This document shows positions 1 through 7,104 of a DNA stretch of 64,000 bases, piece by piece; within the stretch, counting starts at the first letter, position 1; each line of letters begins with the position of its first letter. The position numbers were made by a program, and so were the translations under genes. The notes beneath the pieces were generated by a model. That model saw only the letters and a program-made list of their open reading frames with translations, searched no databases and was not told where the DNA came from. The DNA is taken from NCBI RefSeq assembly GCF_049800835.1, contig NZ_JBNAFU010000004.1, forward strand, positions 186,001-250,000. The letters run 5' to 3'. The stretch comes from Dinoroseobacter sp049800835 (GTDB lineage Bacteria; Pseudomonadota; Alphaproteobacteria; Rhodobacterales; Rhodobacteraceae).

Positions 1-295
1 GCCCGGCAATCCTGGCGAGCGCACCTTGTGAAAGGTCAGCCGTCCCAGTCCTCTCGAGGTCACGCAACGCGGTCAGTTCCGCGCGCAAGGCAGCGCTCTC
101 TGCCGAAAGGACCTGAACATCCGTGCGCAGCGGCGTGATACCGGTGAGCGTCTCTGTCAACTGAGTTGAGATATCCGCGAAGCTCTGAACAAGCTGCCAG
201 GCCAGAAACAGGCACACGGCCAAAAGCAGCAGCGTGGCGTTCAGAAGCGCGAGCGCGAGGTTCTTCAGGGTTCCCGGCAAACTGCGTTCGGCCAT
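1..295 (-). CDS. Membrane-anchored coiled-coil protein, C-terminus outside window
   Basis: Reading the minus strand from an ATG at 295 gives 98 open codons that run off the window edge. The start follows a good ribosome site (AGGAGAGG). Residues about 9-33 form one hydrophobic segment (leucine/alanine-rich, ending LFLAWQLV). The following stretch is rich in Ser/Thr/Leu/Glu with heptad-like spacing, which suggests a single-pass protein with a periplasmic coiled coil. It lies downstream of the PLA2-like gene on the same strand (23 bp gap), so it is probably the third gene of that operon. I do not recognise a family, and the rest of the protein cannot be seen. Confidence 0.6.
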   Translation of the reverse strand, partial: MAERSLPGTLKNLALALLNATLLLLAVCLFLAWQLVQSFADISTQLTETLTGITPLRTDVQVLSAESAALRAELTALRDLERTGTADLSQGALARIAG

Positions 296-318
296 CGGCC
301 TCTCCTTTGTTTTATGGG

Positions 319-882
319 TCAGGGCAAAGACGGCAGGCATTGCGGATAGCCGTACCCCCAGCGCCAAGGCAGCCCCGTGCAGGGACCGCCGCCGAAGCGC
401 ACCGCATTGAACATCGCGTCCGCGATGGTCCGGTAGGCCAGTTCAACCTGATCTGGGGTGGCGTCATAACGCGCGGCCATCTTATCGAGGTTTGTTTCGC
501 CGTGCGCGCGGACGCAGCTTCGCAGTTCCTCGTCCGCCTTCAGCCGCGCGTCGAAGCTCGCGTCCGGCGACCCTGCGCCATCCGCATCGTGGTACCGGCG
601 GTCATGTGCGACGCAGCATGCCTCCCATGGGGGGCGCCCTTCATGGGCGTCCGCAAAGCCGGGAAAGATGTCTGCCACCACCGCCCATGTTGACGATAGC
701 CCGCCGCTGCATCCATCCGTTGTAAACGGTTCGAGAACGGTTTCGGGCGCTTTGATCGTCCTCTGGAGCCCGCGGTGTGCAGGCAATTCGAACGTGCGCT
801 GCAATGCGCCGAAGGAAGTTTCCTGATCCGCCTGCGCCACTGTCGGCAAGCAGCAAACAACCGCGAATAATAACGTTCTCAT
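319..882 (-). CDS. Secreted phospholipase A2-like protein
   Basis: 187 residues beginning with a cleavable signal peptide (hydrophobic core LLFAVVCCLPTV, likely cut after AQA near residue 18). Residues 56-61 read DGCSGG and residues 89-97 read CCVAHDRRY. This matches the phospholipase A2 layout: a Gly/Cys-rich calcium loop, then the Cys-Cys-x-x-His-Asp catalytic helix with a Tyr three residues later (His93, Asp94, Tyr97). Further cysteines (58, 123, 168, 182) could form disulfides. In the family, the His/Asp dyad and Ca2+ hydrolyse the sn-2 acyl bond of phospholipids. The ATG overlaps the stop of the upstream GDPD gene (ATGA), so translation is probably coupled and both proteins likely act on phospholipid. 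The PLA2 fold is inferred from motifs only. Confidence 0.62.
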   Translation of the reverse strand: MRTLLFAVVCCLPTVAQADQETSFGALQRTFELPAHRGLQRTIKAPETVLEPFTTDGCSGGLSSTWAVVADIFPGFADAHEGRPPWEACCVAHDRRYHDADGAGSPDASFDARLKADEELRSCVRAHGETNLDKMAARYDATPDQVELAYRTIADAMFNAVRFGGGPCTGLPWRWGYGYPQCLPSLP

Positions 883-2768
883 GGGCGCAGCTCCTCAGGT
901 GCATCCAGGTCGAAAGCCACACCGATCCTGTCACCGACCGCCAGCAACAGCCTTTCGATCGTGTTGAGCGAGGCACGATGCGCGATCACACGTCGCGCCA
1001 GTGCGGGATCATCGGTGATCAGCCCGTCAACACCGAGCGTGATCATGCGCATCATCGAAACCGGATCATTGACAGTCCAGACATACACGTCCTTTCCAGC
1101 CGCGTCGGCGCGCTGGACCAGACGCGTCGTGGCCTGTCCGGTATTCACCGCAAGGAAATTGCCGTCGAGCCCGCTAAGGTCCCCGACGGCGGTGGCCGCC
1201 AGAACGCCTGTGCGCCAGTCCGGTCGCAGCGACAGCATTTTCTGAACCGCAGGGTATTTCAGCGACATCGTGGCAATCTGGTCCGCCATGCCCGCCGCTT
1301 CGACCTCGGCAATGACCCGGTTCTCAAGATCGACATCATGCCCGTAATACTTCAATTCGATGATGACTTTGGCGCGGTCCTTGGCAGTTGCCAGAACCTG
1401 TTCGAGTGTCGGGACGCGTTCGTCTGCATAGGCTGGGTCGAACCAGCTGCCTATGTCGATATCCGCCAACTCGGCTGCGGTAACGTCCCAGACTTTTGTG
1501 GGCACGCGTGCGGCTTTCATGAAATCACTGTCGTGGGCGATAATCACCTCGCCATCGGCGCTTTCCTGGACGTCGATCTCCACCCAGTCGGCGCCGTCCT
1601 CGATGGCCTTCTCCACGGCCGCCAGTGTGTTCTCGGGGCGCAAGGCAGCAGCGCCGCGGTGGCCGATCACCTCCACCTGCGCGTCGCTGCGCACGTTTTC
1701 AAGAAGGACCCCGCCGGTTCCAAGGCTGGCGATCGACAGGATGGCAAGCCCGCCGACGACAAGGTTCGGCACCGAGAACAGAGGGACCGGATCTGCCTGG
1801 CCGTGGTGGTCTTCGTAGCTCGTGCGGCCGATCTGCGCGCGCTCGAACTCATCGTTGAGGATATCGGCCAGAACCCCGTTCGCGATGGCGTTCAGAACCG
1901 TGTTGGCGAGCGACCACAGAACGCCGACCGCGATCATTGATCCGGTCAAAAGGCGCAACCGGTTGCCCGCCAGATCAGGTAACTCGGCCAGCGCGAAACC
2001 TGCGACGGCCGCGATCGCAGCGGCAATCAGACCGCGAACCGCGAGCCAGGTCAGCACGCGCATCACAAGGTTCTTGCGGTGCCCCTCCATCCGGTCCCGG
2101 CTTGCGAGGAACGATGCCCGTGCACTGCTGCGTTCGAACAGCGTCAAATGCATCGCTATGGCCCAGCCGGAGAACCGGTGCAGCAACAGAGCCGCCAGAA
2201 CGGTGAGCAGCCCTCCAATCAACACAACCGCGATCAGAAAGCTGGGTGGGCGCGCGGTCAGATAGTAGTTGATGTCGTACTCGCGAAGCAGGAGCAGGGC
2301 GATTGCCCCGGCCATCGCCAGAAAGGGCGCGGCGAGCAATGCAACCCGCGCAAGAAAAGCAAGAGCGAAGCGAACGAGCGGACCGATGGATCGCAGAATG
2401 AACCGTGTGGCGGTCTGAAGGGCGTGTACGGGGCGCGAGTGACCCTGATGCAGCAGCGTTGTCATAACTGCCACATCCAGCACGGCGGCAATCACCAACA
2501 GGGAGACTACGGCAATCCCCGCCAGCAGACCTGCCGGTGTCAGGAGAAACCGGGCAATGTCCTGATCCGTCATGGCGGCCTGATCGCCGAAGCTCAAAGA
2601 CAAGGCCAGCAGGGCGCCGATCAATGGCACAAGGATGGCTGCGATCACGAGGCGAATGAAAAGGTGTACGGTCAGAAACGGGAGCCAGCGGGCAAATGCC
2701 TCTTGGAAGCGAATTCGGATTTCTCTCAGCACGGCTGACGGTCCTTCGGTGAGCGGTAGGTCAGTCAT
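879..2768 (-). CDS. Membrane-anchored glycerophosphoryl diester phosphodiesterase
   Basis: 629 residues in two parts. Residues about 28-350 contain many hydrophobic helices, matching the membrane domain seen fused to GDPD enzymes (as in YhdW/GlpQ2-type proteins). From residue 366 the catalytic domain starts: His370-Arg371-Gly in VIGHRGAAALRPEN, Glu379, the metal-binding pair Glu397/Asp399 in WVEIDVQ, and His412 in IIAHD. All key GDPD residues are present. The family hydrolyses deacylated phospholipid headgroup diesters to glycerol-3-phosphate plus an alcohol. It is first in an operon with the PLA2-like gene, with which it overlaps by 4 bases. That pairing would let the cell deacylate phospholipids and then cleave the headgroup. 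Confidence 0.88.
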   Translation of the reverse strand: MTDLPLTEGPSAVLREIRIRFQEAFARWLPFLTVHLFIRLVIAAILVPLIGALLALSLSFGDQAAMTDQDIARFLLTPAGLLAGIAVVSLLVIAAVLDVAVMTTLLHQGHSRPVHALQTATRFILRSIGPLVRFALAFLARVALLAAPFLAMAGAIALLLLREYDINYYLTARPPSFLIAVVLIGGLLTVLAALLLHRFSGWAIAMHLTLFERSSARASFLASRDRMEGHRKNLVMRVLTWLAVRGLIAAAIAAVAGFALAELPDLAGNRLRLLTGSMIAVGVLWSLANTVLNAIANGVLADILNDEFERAQIGRTSYEDHHGQADPVPLFSVPNLVVGGLAILSIASLGTGGVLLENVRSDAQVEVIGHRGAAALRPENTLAAVEKAIEDGADWVEIDVQESADGEVIIAHDSDFMKAARVPTKVWDVTAAELADIDIGSWFDPAYADERVPTLEQVLATAKDRAKVIIELKYYGHDVDLENRVIAEVEAAGMADQIATMSLKYPAVQKMLSLRPDWRTGVLAATAVGDLSGLDGNFLAVNTGQATTRLVQRADAAGKDVYVWTVNDPVSMMRMITLGVDGLITDDPALARRVIAHRASLNTIERLLLAVGDRIGVAFDLDAPEELRP

Positions 2769-2893
2769 ATCGCCGGTAAAGTCGTCTTGTCATTGCCTTT
2801 CGTGGTGCGGCCGGGATGTTGCTTTTTCGCTTGCAGGTTGCGACGATACCGGTCAGCGGACCTCACCCGCGATCAATGAACAGGACAAGAGAT

Positions 2894-3679
2894 ATGTTCA
2901 AGACACTTGCAGGATCAACGGCATGTGCGTTGTGGGCGACTGCCGCATTTGCAAATTCGGCCGTGCTTCAGTCCGGCGGTGACTGGTCGCAAGACCTGAC
3001 ACTGTACCTTTTCACACCTTTCGAGACGTCCGGAACCTCGACCGTCGCAGGGGCAGAGGCCGATGTCGACCTCGACCTCGGTGATGTTCTGGACATCCTC
3101 AATTTCGGGGCATCCTTGCGCTACGAAGCCTGGCAGAATGATTTCGGCCTTATTGTCGACGGCAACTACGTGGACCTTTCCGCGAATGGTTCCGGGCCGG
3201 CGGGGATGGTTGTGGCAGACGTGGACTCGCGCCAGTGGTGGCTCGGGTTGCTGGCCGGTTATCGCGCCAGTTCCGGAGTTCTGGCAAACGGCGCCCGCTA
3301 TTCTTTCGATGTGCAGGGTGGCGTGCGCTACAACAGCCTGAAACAGGAAATCAGCCTGTCCGGAGGCCCGGGGCCCGGCCTGACGCTGGGGGGAACGGAA
3401 ACCTGGTGGGAGCCGGTCATCGGCGCCCGTTACGTCTGGGAAATCAATGATCGTTGGACTGGGGGCGCGCTTGTGGATGCGGGTGGCTTCGGGGTGAATG
3501 ACAGCGACCTGCAATGGAGCGCCACACTTGGCGCGGACTACGCGCTGAGCGACACCAGTGCATTGAAGGTGGGCGTACGCTACTACAGCATCGACTTCGA
3601 GACGGAGCGGTCCGATGGGACGTTCGCCTATGATGTGACGCAGGTTGGCCCATTCGTCGGGTACACCTTCCGTTTCTGA
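2894..3679 (+). CDS. Outer-membrane beta-barrel protein
   Basis: 261 residues. The ATG at 2894 was chosen because AGGA lies about 8 bases upstream and the protein then begins with a normal signal peptide (MFKTLAGSTACALWATAAFA, cleaved near ANS). Upstream in-frame starts (2876, 2816) lack a ribosome site and would put charge before the signal. The mature part shows alternating hydrophobic/polar strands, many Gly and aromatic residues, and a C-terminal GYTFRF ending in Phe, the usual outer-membrane insertion signal. Length suits an 8- to 12-stranded barrel. Function unknown. A second barrel gene follows after 3 bases, so the two are probably co-transcribed, divergently from the GDPD operon. Confidence 0.75.
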   Translation: MFKTLAGSTACALWATAAFANSAVLQSGGDWSQDLTLYLFTPFETSGTSTVAGAEADVDLDLGDVLDILNFGASLRYEAWQNDFGLIVDGNYVDLSANGSGPAGMVVADVDSRQWWLGLLAGYRASSGVLANGARYSFDVQGGVRYNSLKQEISLSGGPGPGLTLGGTETWWEPVIGARYVWEINDRWTGGALVDAGGFGVNDSDLQWSATLGADYALSDTSALKVGVRYYSIDFETERSDGTFAYDVTQVGPFVGYTFRF

Positions 3680-3682
3680 CCC

Positions 3683-4732
3683 TTGGCGACGGTCTTTCCA
3701 TTGCTGCGTGACACTGTCCGGCGCGGCCTTTCGGCGATGCTCTGCTCCACCTACGCCATTGGCGGCGCGGCAGCGCAGGGGGCTAGCCCCGACATCCCGG
3801 AGGCAGACGGCATCCTGCCGTCCCTGTCGGCTCTTTGGGTGATCCCTGAAAGGTTGCGTCTCAGATACCCTGACGCAGTCGAAACACCTGAAGACCAGAT
3901 TGAGTATGACCGTCGTTTTCCGCTCAGGGCACAGGATGCGATCGACCGGGGGTTCAGCCTGCCACAGCCCTATGGACTGAGTATCATGGGTATCGACAAC
4001 CGGCAGGAACAGAGCATTTCGAACCTTGCGGTGGCGCTTGGACGGGCCACGCCGCCACCGCCAGGGACTGACCTTGTGTCCATTCCCTTCGTCACCCTGG
4101 AGAACGTGATCAGCGATACCGACTCGGTTTCCGTCAAGGGCGACGTCTGGGTTCTGCCCAACATCAACGTTTTCGCCACGCTGGCCCAGGTAGACGGAAA
4201 TGTGGATCTCGACGTGGTCGTTGACCCGGCGGACGTGTTGCCACCTGCTTTGTGCCCGCCCTTCAATCCGTGCGATCCGGTCCGGGCGACGTTCCGCGCC
4301 GGCGTGGACACGCTGGCTGTCACACTAGGGGCAACGGCCGTCTATGGATGGGGCAATTGGTTTACCAGCGGAACACTCTCCGCTACCGCGTCGTTCGGCG
4401 AGAACGCAGAGACCACAATCCGGTCCTACAACGCCGGTGCACGGCTGGGAAGGCGCTGGTCCTACGGCCAGGGCAACATCGCGGCCCCCTATGTCGGTTT
4501 GAATTACTTCGTTCTGGATCAGACAGTGGAGGGTGTGACGCGCTTGAACGATGCCTTTCCGAACGGCGACAGTCTGGAAGTACGTTACAGGGCCGACGTT
4601 CAGAACATAGACCGGTGGGCGGTCGCGCTGGGTTTGAACCTGGGGTTCATCCAGGGGTATTCCCTGACCGGAGAATACAGTTACAGCGCGAACAGCGATC
4701 GCTTCCTGTTGTCCGCCAGCTACAGGTTTTGA
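3683..4732 (+). CDS. Second outer-membrane barrel-like protein
   Basis: 349 residues starting with TTG three bases after the previous stop; no obvious ribosome site, so reinitiation or coupling is likely. The TTG start gives a plausible signal peptide (basic RR, then GLSAMLCSTYAIGGAAA). The next in-frame ATG (3737) would remove the basic part. The body contains antiparallel-strand-like repeats (for example WGNWFTSGTLSATASFG, and YSLTGEYSYSANSDRFLLS) and ends in SASYRF, the terminal-Phe signature of outer-membrane barrels. One Cys-Pro pair (LCPPFNPCDP) in a predicted loop could form a small disulfide. I do not recognise the family; no function is claimed. Confidence 0.65.
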   Translation: MATVFPLLRDTVRRGLSAMLCSTYAIGGAAAQGASPDIPEADGILPSLSALWVIPERLRLRYPDAVETPEDQIEYDRRFPLRAQDAIDRGFSLPQPYGLSIMGIDNRQEQSISNLAVALGRATPPPPGTDLVSIPFVTLENVISDTDSVSVKGDVWVLPNINVFATLAQVDGNVDLDVVVDPADVLPPALCPPFNPCDPVRATFRAGVDTLAVTLGATAVYGWGNWFTSGTLSATASFGENAETTIRSYNAGARLGRRWSYGQGNIAAPYVGLNYFVLDQTVEGVTRLNDAFPNGDSLEVRYRADVQNIDRWAVALGLNLGFIQGYSLTGEYSYSANSDRFLLSASYRF

Positions 4733-4768
4733 GCGCGCCGTTCCGTTCAAGCCGTACGAAGGAAACGT

Positions 4769-5407
4769 ATGAGAACCCATTTTATCGCAACGATGATCAC
4801 AGGCGCGGTTGTGTTTCTGCCGCTTTTTGCCCTGGTTTTCGTGGTGGCAAAGGCAGTGGCCACCCTCCGCCCATTTCTCGAACCGGTTGTTGCGAGGCTC
4901 GGAGTGGATCGCGTGATCGGAGTTGTTCTTGTCGTGGGCATGTGCCTACTGGTTTTGGTCCTCGGAATATATCTTCTGGGGCTGCTGTCGCGGGCGACCG
5001 GCCTGTCGCGGTACCTGACCGGGTTGGACCGCGCGATGGCCCGCGGGGTTCCAGGTTACACGATCGTGAAAAGCTACCTCGGCGGCGCGTCCGGAGATGA
5101 TGATCTGATGCACGGCTTTCGCCCCGTCATCGCAGAACTTGGTGACACCGCGCGTTTGGGTTTCGAAGTGGACCGCCTGTCCGATGGACGTGTCGTGCTT
5201 TTTCTGCCCGATGCCCCCAACCCACAGTCCGGTCGGGCAGTGGTCGTATCGCCGGAGGTCGTATCCCATTTGGCCATCGCGCCGCGCAAGTTGTCGGAAG
5301 TGCTGAGTTTTCATGGCCGCGGCTTGGAATTGGAAATGGCGCAACCCCTGCGCGATCAACAAGCCGGCGCCGGCGCCGCCGGACGGGCAGGCAAAGACGG
5401 CGCCTGA
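4769..5407 (+). CDS. DUF502 family inner-membrane protein
   Basis: 212 residues. Two membrane helices near the N-terminus (about residues 5-30 and 48-73) are followed by a soluble domain containing the DUF502-type stretch GYTIVKSYL and, later, VVFLPDAPNP-like and VVVSPEVV segments. The family is widespread in bacteria and plants (COV-like proteins), but its biochemical role is not established. It begins 36 bp after the second barrel gene with a fair AAGGAAACGT ribosome site, so it may belong to the same transcript. The C-terminus is a Gly/Ala-rich tail of no clear function. Confidence 0.75.
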   Translation: MRTHFIATMITGAVVFLPLFALVFVVAKAVATLRPFLEPVVARLGVDRVIGVVLVVGMCLLVLVLGIYLLGLLSRATGLSRYLTGLDRAMARGVPGYTIVKSYLGGASGDDDLMHGFRPVIAELGDTARLGFEVDRLSDGRVVLFLPDAPNPQSGRAVVVSPEVVSHLAIAPRKLSEVLSFHGRGLELEMAQPLRDQQAGAGAAGRAGKDGA

Positions 5408-5492
5408 CCGGGTTGAAGCGCGCAAAACCTCGCCTGTCAGTTGGGCAGCCACGGTTCCCGCACTACCTGTGCCCTAACCGAAGGAGACCCCG

Positions 5493-6356
5493 ATGAGCAC
5501 CACCCCAAGCTACACGCCCCCGAACGTCTGGACATGGGATCAGCAGAGTGGCGGCAAGTTTGCCTCTATAAATCGTCCGATCGCCGGAGCGACACACGAC
5601 AAGGATTTGCCCGTCGGCAAACATCCCTTCCAGCTCTATTCGCTGGCGACCCCGAACGGGGTGAAAGTGACGGTCCTGCTCGAAGAGCTTCTGGCTGCCG
5701 GACATGACGCTGAATATGATGCATGGCTGATCAAGATCGGCGATGGCGACCAGTTCGGGTCCGGGTTTGTCGATGTAAACCCGAACTCCAAGATCCCCGC
5801 CTTGATGGACCACTCGGGCGCTGAACCCGTGCGCGTGTTCGAAAGCGGGGCGATTCTGTTGCATCTCGCGGAGAAGTTTGACGCTTTTCTCAGCCATGAT
5901 GCCCGGCCCGAGATGCTCAGCTGGTTGTTCTGGCAGATGGGCAGCGCGCCTTACCTCGGCGGAGGTTTCGGCCATTTCTATGCATATGCGCCAGAGCCCA
6001 TGGAGTACCCGATCAACCGTTTCTCGATGGAGGCGAAACGCCAGCTCGATGTCCTGGACCGGCGCCTTGCGGAAAGCGAGTGGCTGGCGGGCGACACCTA
6101 CACAATTGCCGATATCGCGGTGTGGTCATGGTACGGTCAATTGGTTCTGGGGCGCCTCTACGATGCCGCAGAGTTTCTTGATGTCGAGAGCTACACGAAC
6201 GTCGTGGGCTGGGCCAACCGCATCGACGCACGCGCGGCTGTTCAGCGTGGTCGCATGGTGAACAGGACCTTTGGCGAGCCATCCATGCAGCTGCATGAAC
6301 GTCACAGTGCGGCGGATTTCGAGACACGCACACAGGACAAGATTGCGGCCGAGTGA
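5493..6356 (+). CDS. yghU: Glutathione S-transferase YghU / disulfide-bond oxidoreductase
   Basis: 287 residues, essentially the length of E. coli YghU (288), and collinear with it from end to end. Shared blocks include VWTWD near the start, NRPIAGATH, LPVGKHPFQLYS, YDAWLIKIGDGDQF, VNPNSKIPAL, GGGFGHFYAYAP, NRFSMEAKRQLDVLD and QLHERH. The family combines an extended N-terminus, a thioredoxin-like GST-N domain and an all-helical GST-C domain. It reduces disulfides using glutathione bound as a GSH pair in the active site. The ATG follows GAAGGAGACC. A small DUF3253 reading frame overlaps its 3' end. Confidence 0.93.
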   Translation: MSTTPSYTPPNVWTWDQQSGGKFASINRPIAGATHDKDLPVGKHPFQLYSLATPNGVKVTVLLEELLAAGHDAEYDAWLIKIGDGDQFGSGFVDVNPNSKIPALMDHSGAEPVRVFESGAILLHLAEKFDAFLSHDARPEMLSWLFWQMGSAPYLGGGFGHFYAYAPEPMEYPINRFSMEAKRQLDVLDRRLAESEWLAGDTYTIADIAVWSWYGQLVLGRLYDAAEFLDVESYTNVVGWANRIDARAAVQRGRMVNRTFGEPSMQLHERHSAADFETRTQDKIAAE

Positions 6357-6585
6357 CACAAGGATCGCCGAAGTCCTTCTTGCTCTTGCCGAGCAAAGGG
6401 GGGCAGGGCGTACATTTTGCCCCTCAGAAGCCGCGCGTGCCCTTGCAGAGGACTGGCGCCCCTTGATGCCAGAGGTGCGTCGCGTGGGCTCAGAAATTGG
6501 GCTTGTTGCAACTCAAAGAGGCAAAGAGGTCGACGCCAAAACAGCAAAAGGGCCAATCAGGTTATCAAAACGTAAATTGCCATGA
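6343..6585 (+). CDS. DUF3253 family small protein
   Basis: 80 residues from a TTG at 6343, preceded by AGGAC 7 bases upstream and overlapping the last 14 bases of yghU. The core reads TRIAEVLLALAEQRGAG, FCPSEAARAL, WRPLMPEVRRV and VDAKTAKGPIRLS. This is the DUF3253 pattern: a compact winged-helix-like domain ending in a conserved GPIR motif. Function is unknown. An in-frame GTG at 6307 is an alternative start but lacks a ribosome site. The overlap with yghU suggests translational coupling. Confidence 0.7.
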   Translation: MRPSDTRIAEVLLALAEQRGAGRTFCPSEAARALAEDWRPLMPEVRRVGSEIGLVATQRGKEVDAKTAKGPIRLSKRKLP

Positions 6586-6639
6586 GAGGGTTACAACTTT
6601 CTGGTATGCTGCATGCGCAAATACACTCAGGAGGTGAAG

Positions 6640-7095
6640 ATGACCTTGCCGGAAACGATCGTGATCCTCTTGGCCGGATATTACGCGGCCTTTGCCCTTT
6701 CCTGGATGAAAGGACCACGCCGGGGCGCGCGTGTTGGTTCAGAGACGCTCGTGATCCTTCTGGGCGGCGTTGTCACTGCGATGATCTTTGCCACGGGAAA
6801 ATCGGTTGCGGGCCTGGCCGGGGCAGGGGCAATGGCGTTCATTCTGGTACTGGTGGCCCTTCCGCTCGCCTTCATCGTGCTCGGTGCCTGCGCCGGTGCC
6901 GCCATCGGGCGGCTCAAGCGGCAGGTCGTGTGGTGGAAACCCGCGGCTGCGATGGCGATCCTTGCCCCTGTGCTTGCGATGATGTGGCTGACCGCAATGG
7001 TACAGGATCAGGCGGTGGCCGAAACGGCATCAACTGCCGAAAGGGCAGGTGGGTCTCAATTGGGTCAACCCGTTGCCTTGCAGGCCACGTGGTAG
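6640..7095 (+). CDS. Four-helix membrane protein, unknown function
   Basis: 151 residues. The ATG at 6640 is set by a perfect AGGAGGT ribosome site six bases upstream; an earlier in-frame ATG (6613) lacks one. Hydrophobic segments lie near residues 4-18, 36-53, 59-87 and 98-117, followed by a polar tail rich in Ala, Glu, Thr and Gln. I recognise no family signature. It stands alone between the DUF3253 gene and the convergent priA stop, 9 bp away. No terminator is visible in that gap. Confidence 0.6.
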   Translation: MTLPETIVILLAGYYAAFALSWMKGPRRGARVGSETLVILLGGVVTAMIFATGKSVAGLAGAGAMAFILVLVALPLAFIVLGACAGAAIGRLKRQVVWWKPAAAMAILAPVLAMMWLTAMVQDQAVAETASTAERAGGSQLGQPVALQATW

Positions 7096-7104
7096 AGATG
7101 CGGC

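Noticed and set aside
777..1940. 387-codon plus-strand open frame
   Set aside because: Antisense to the GDPD catalytic domain, which has all its motifs; no ribosome site or recognisable domain.
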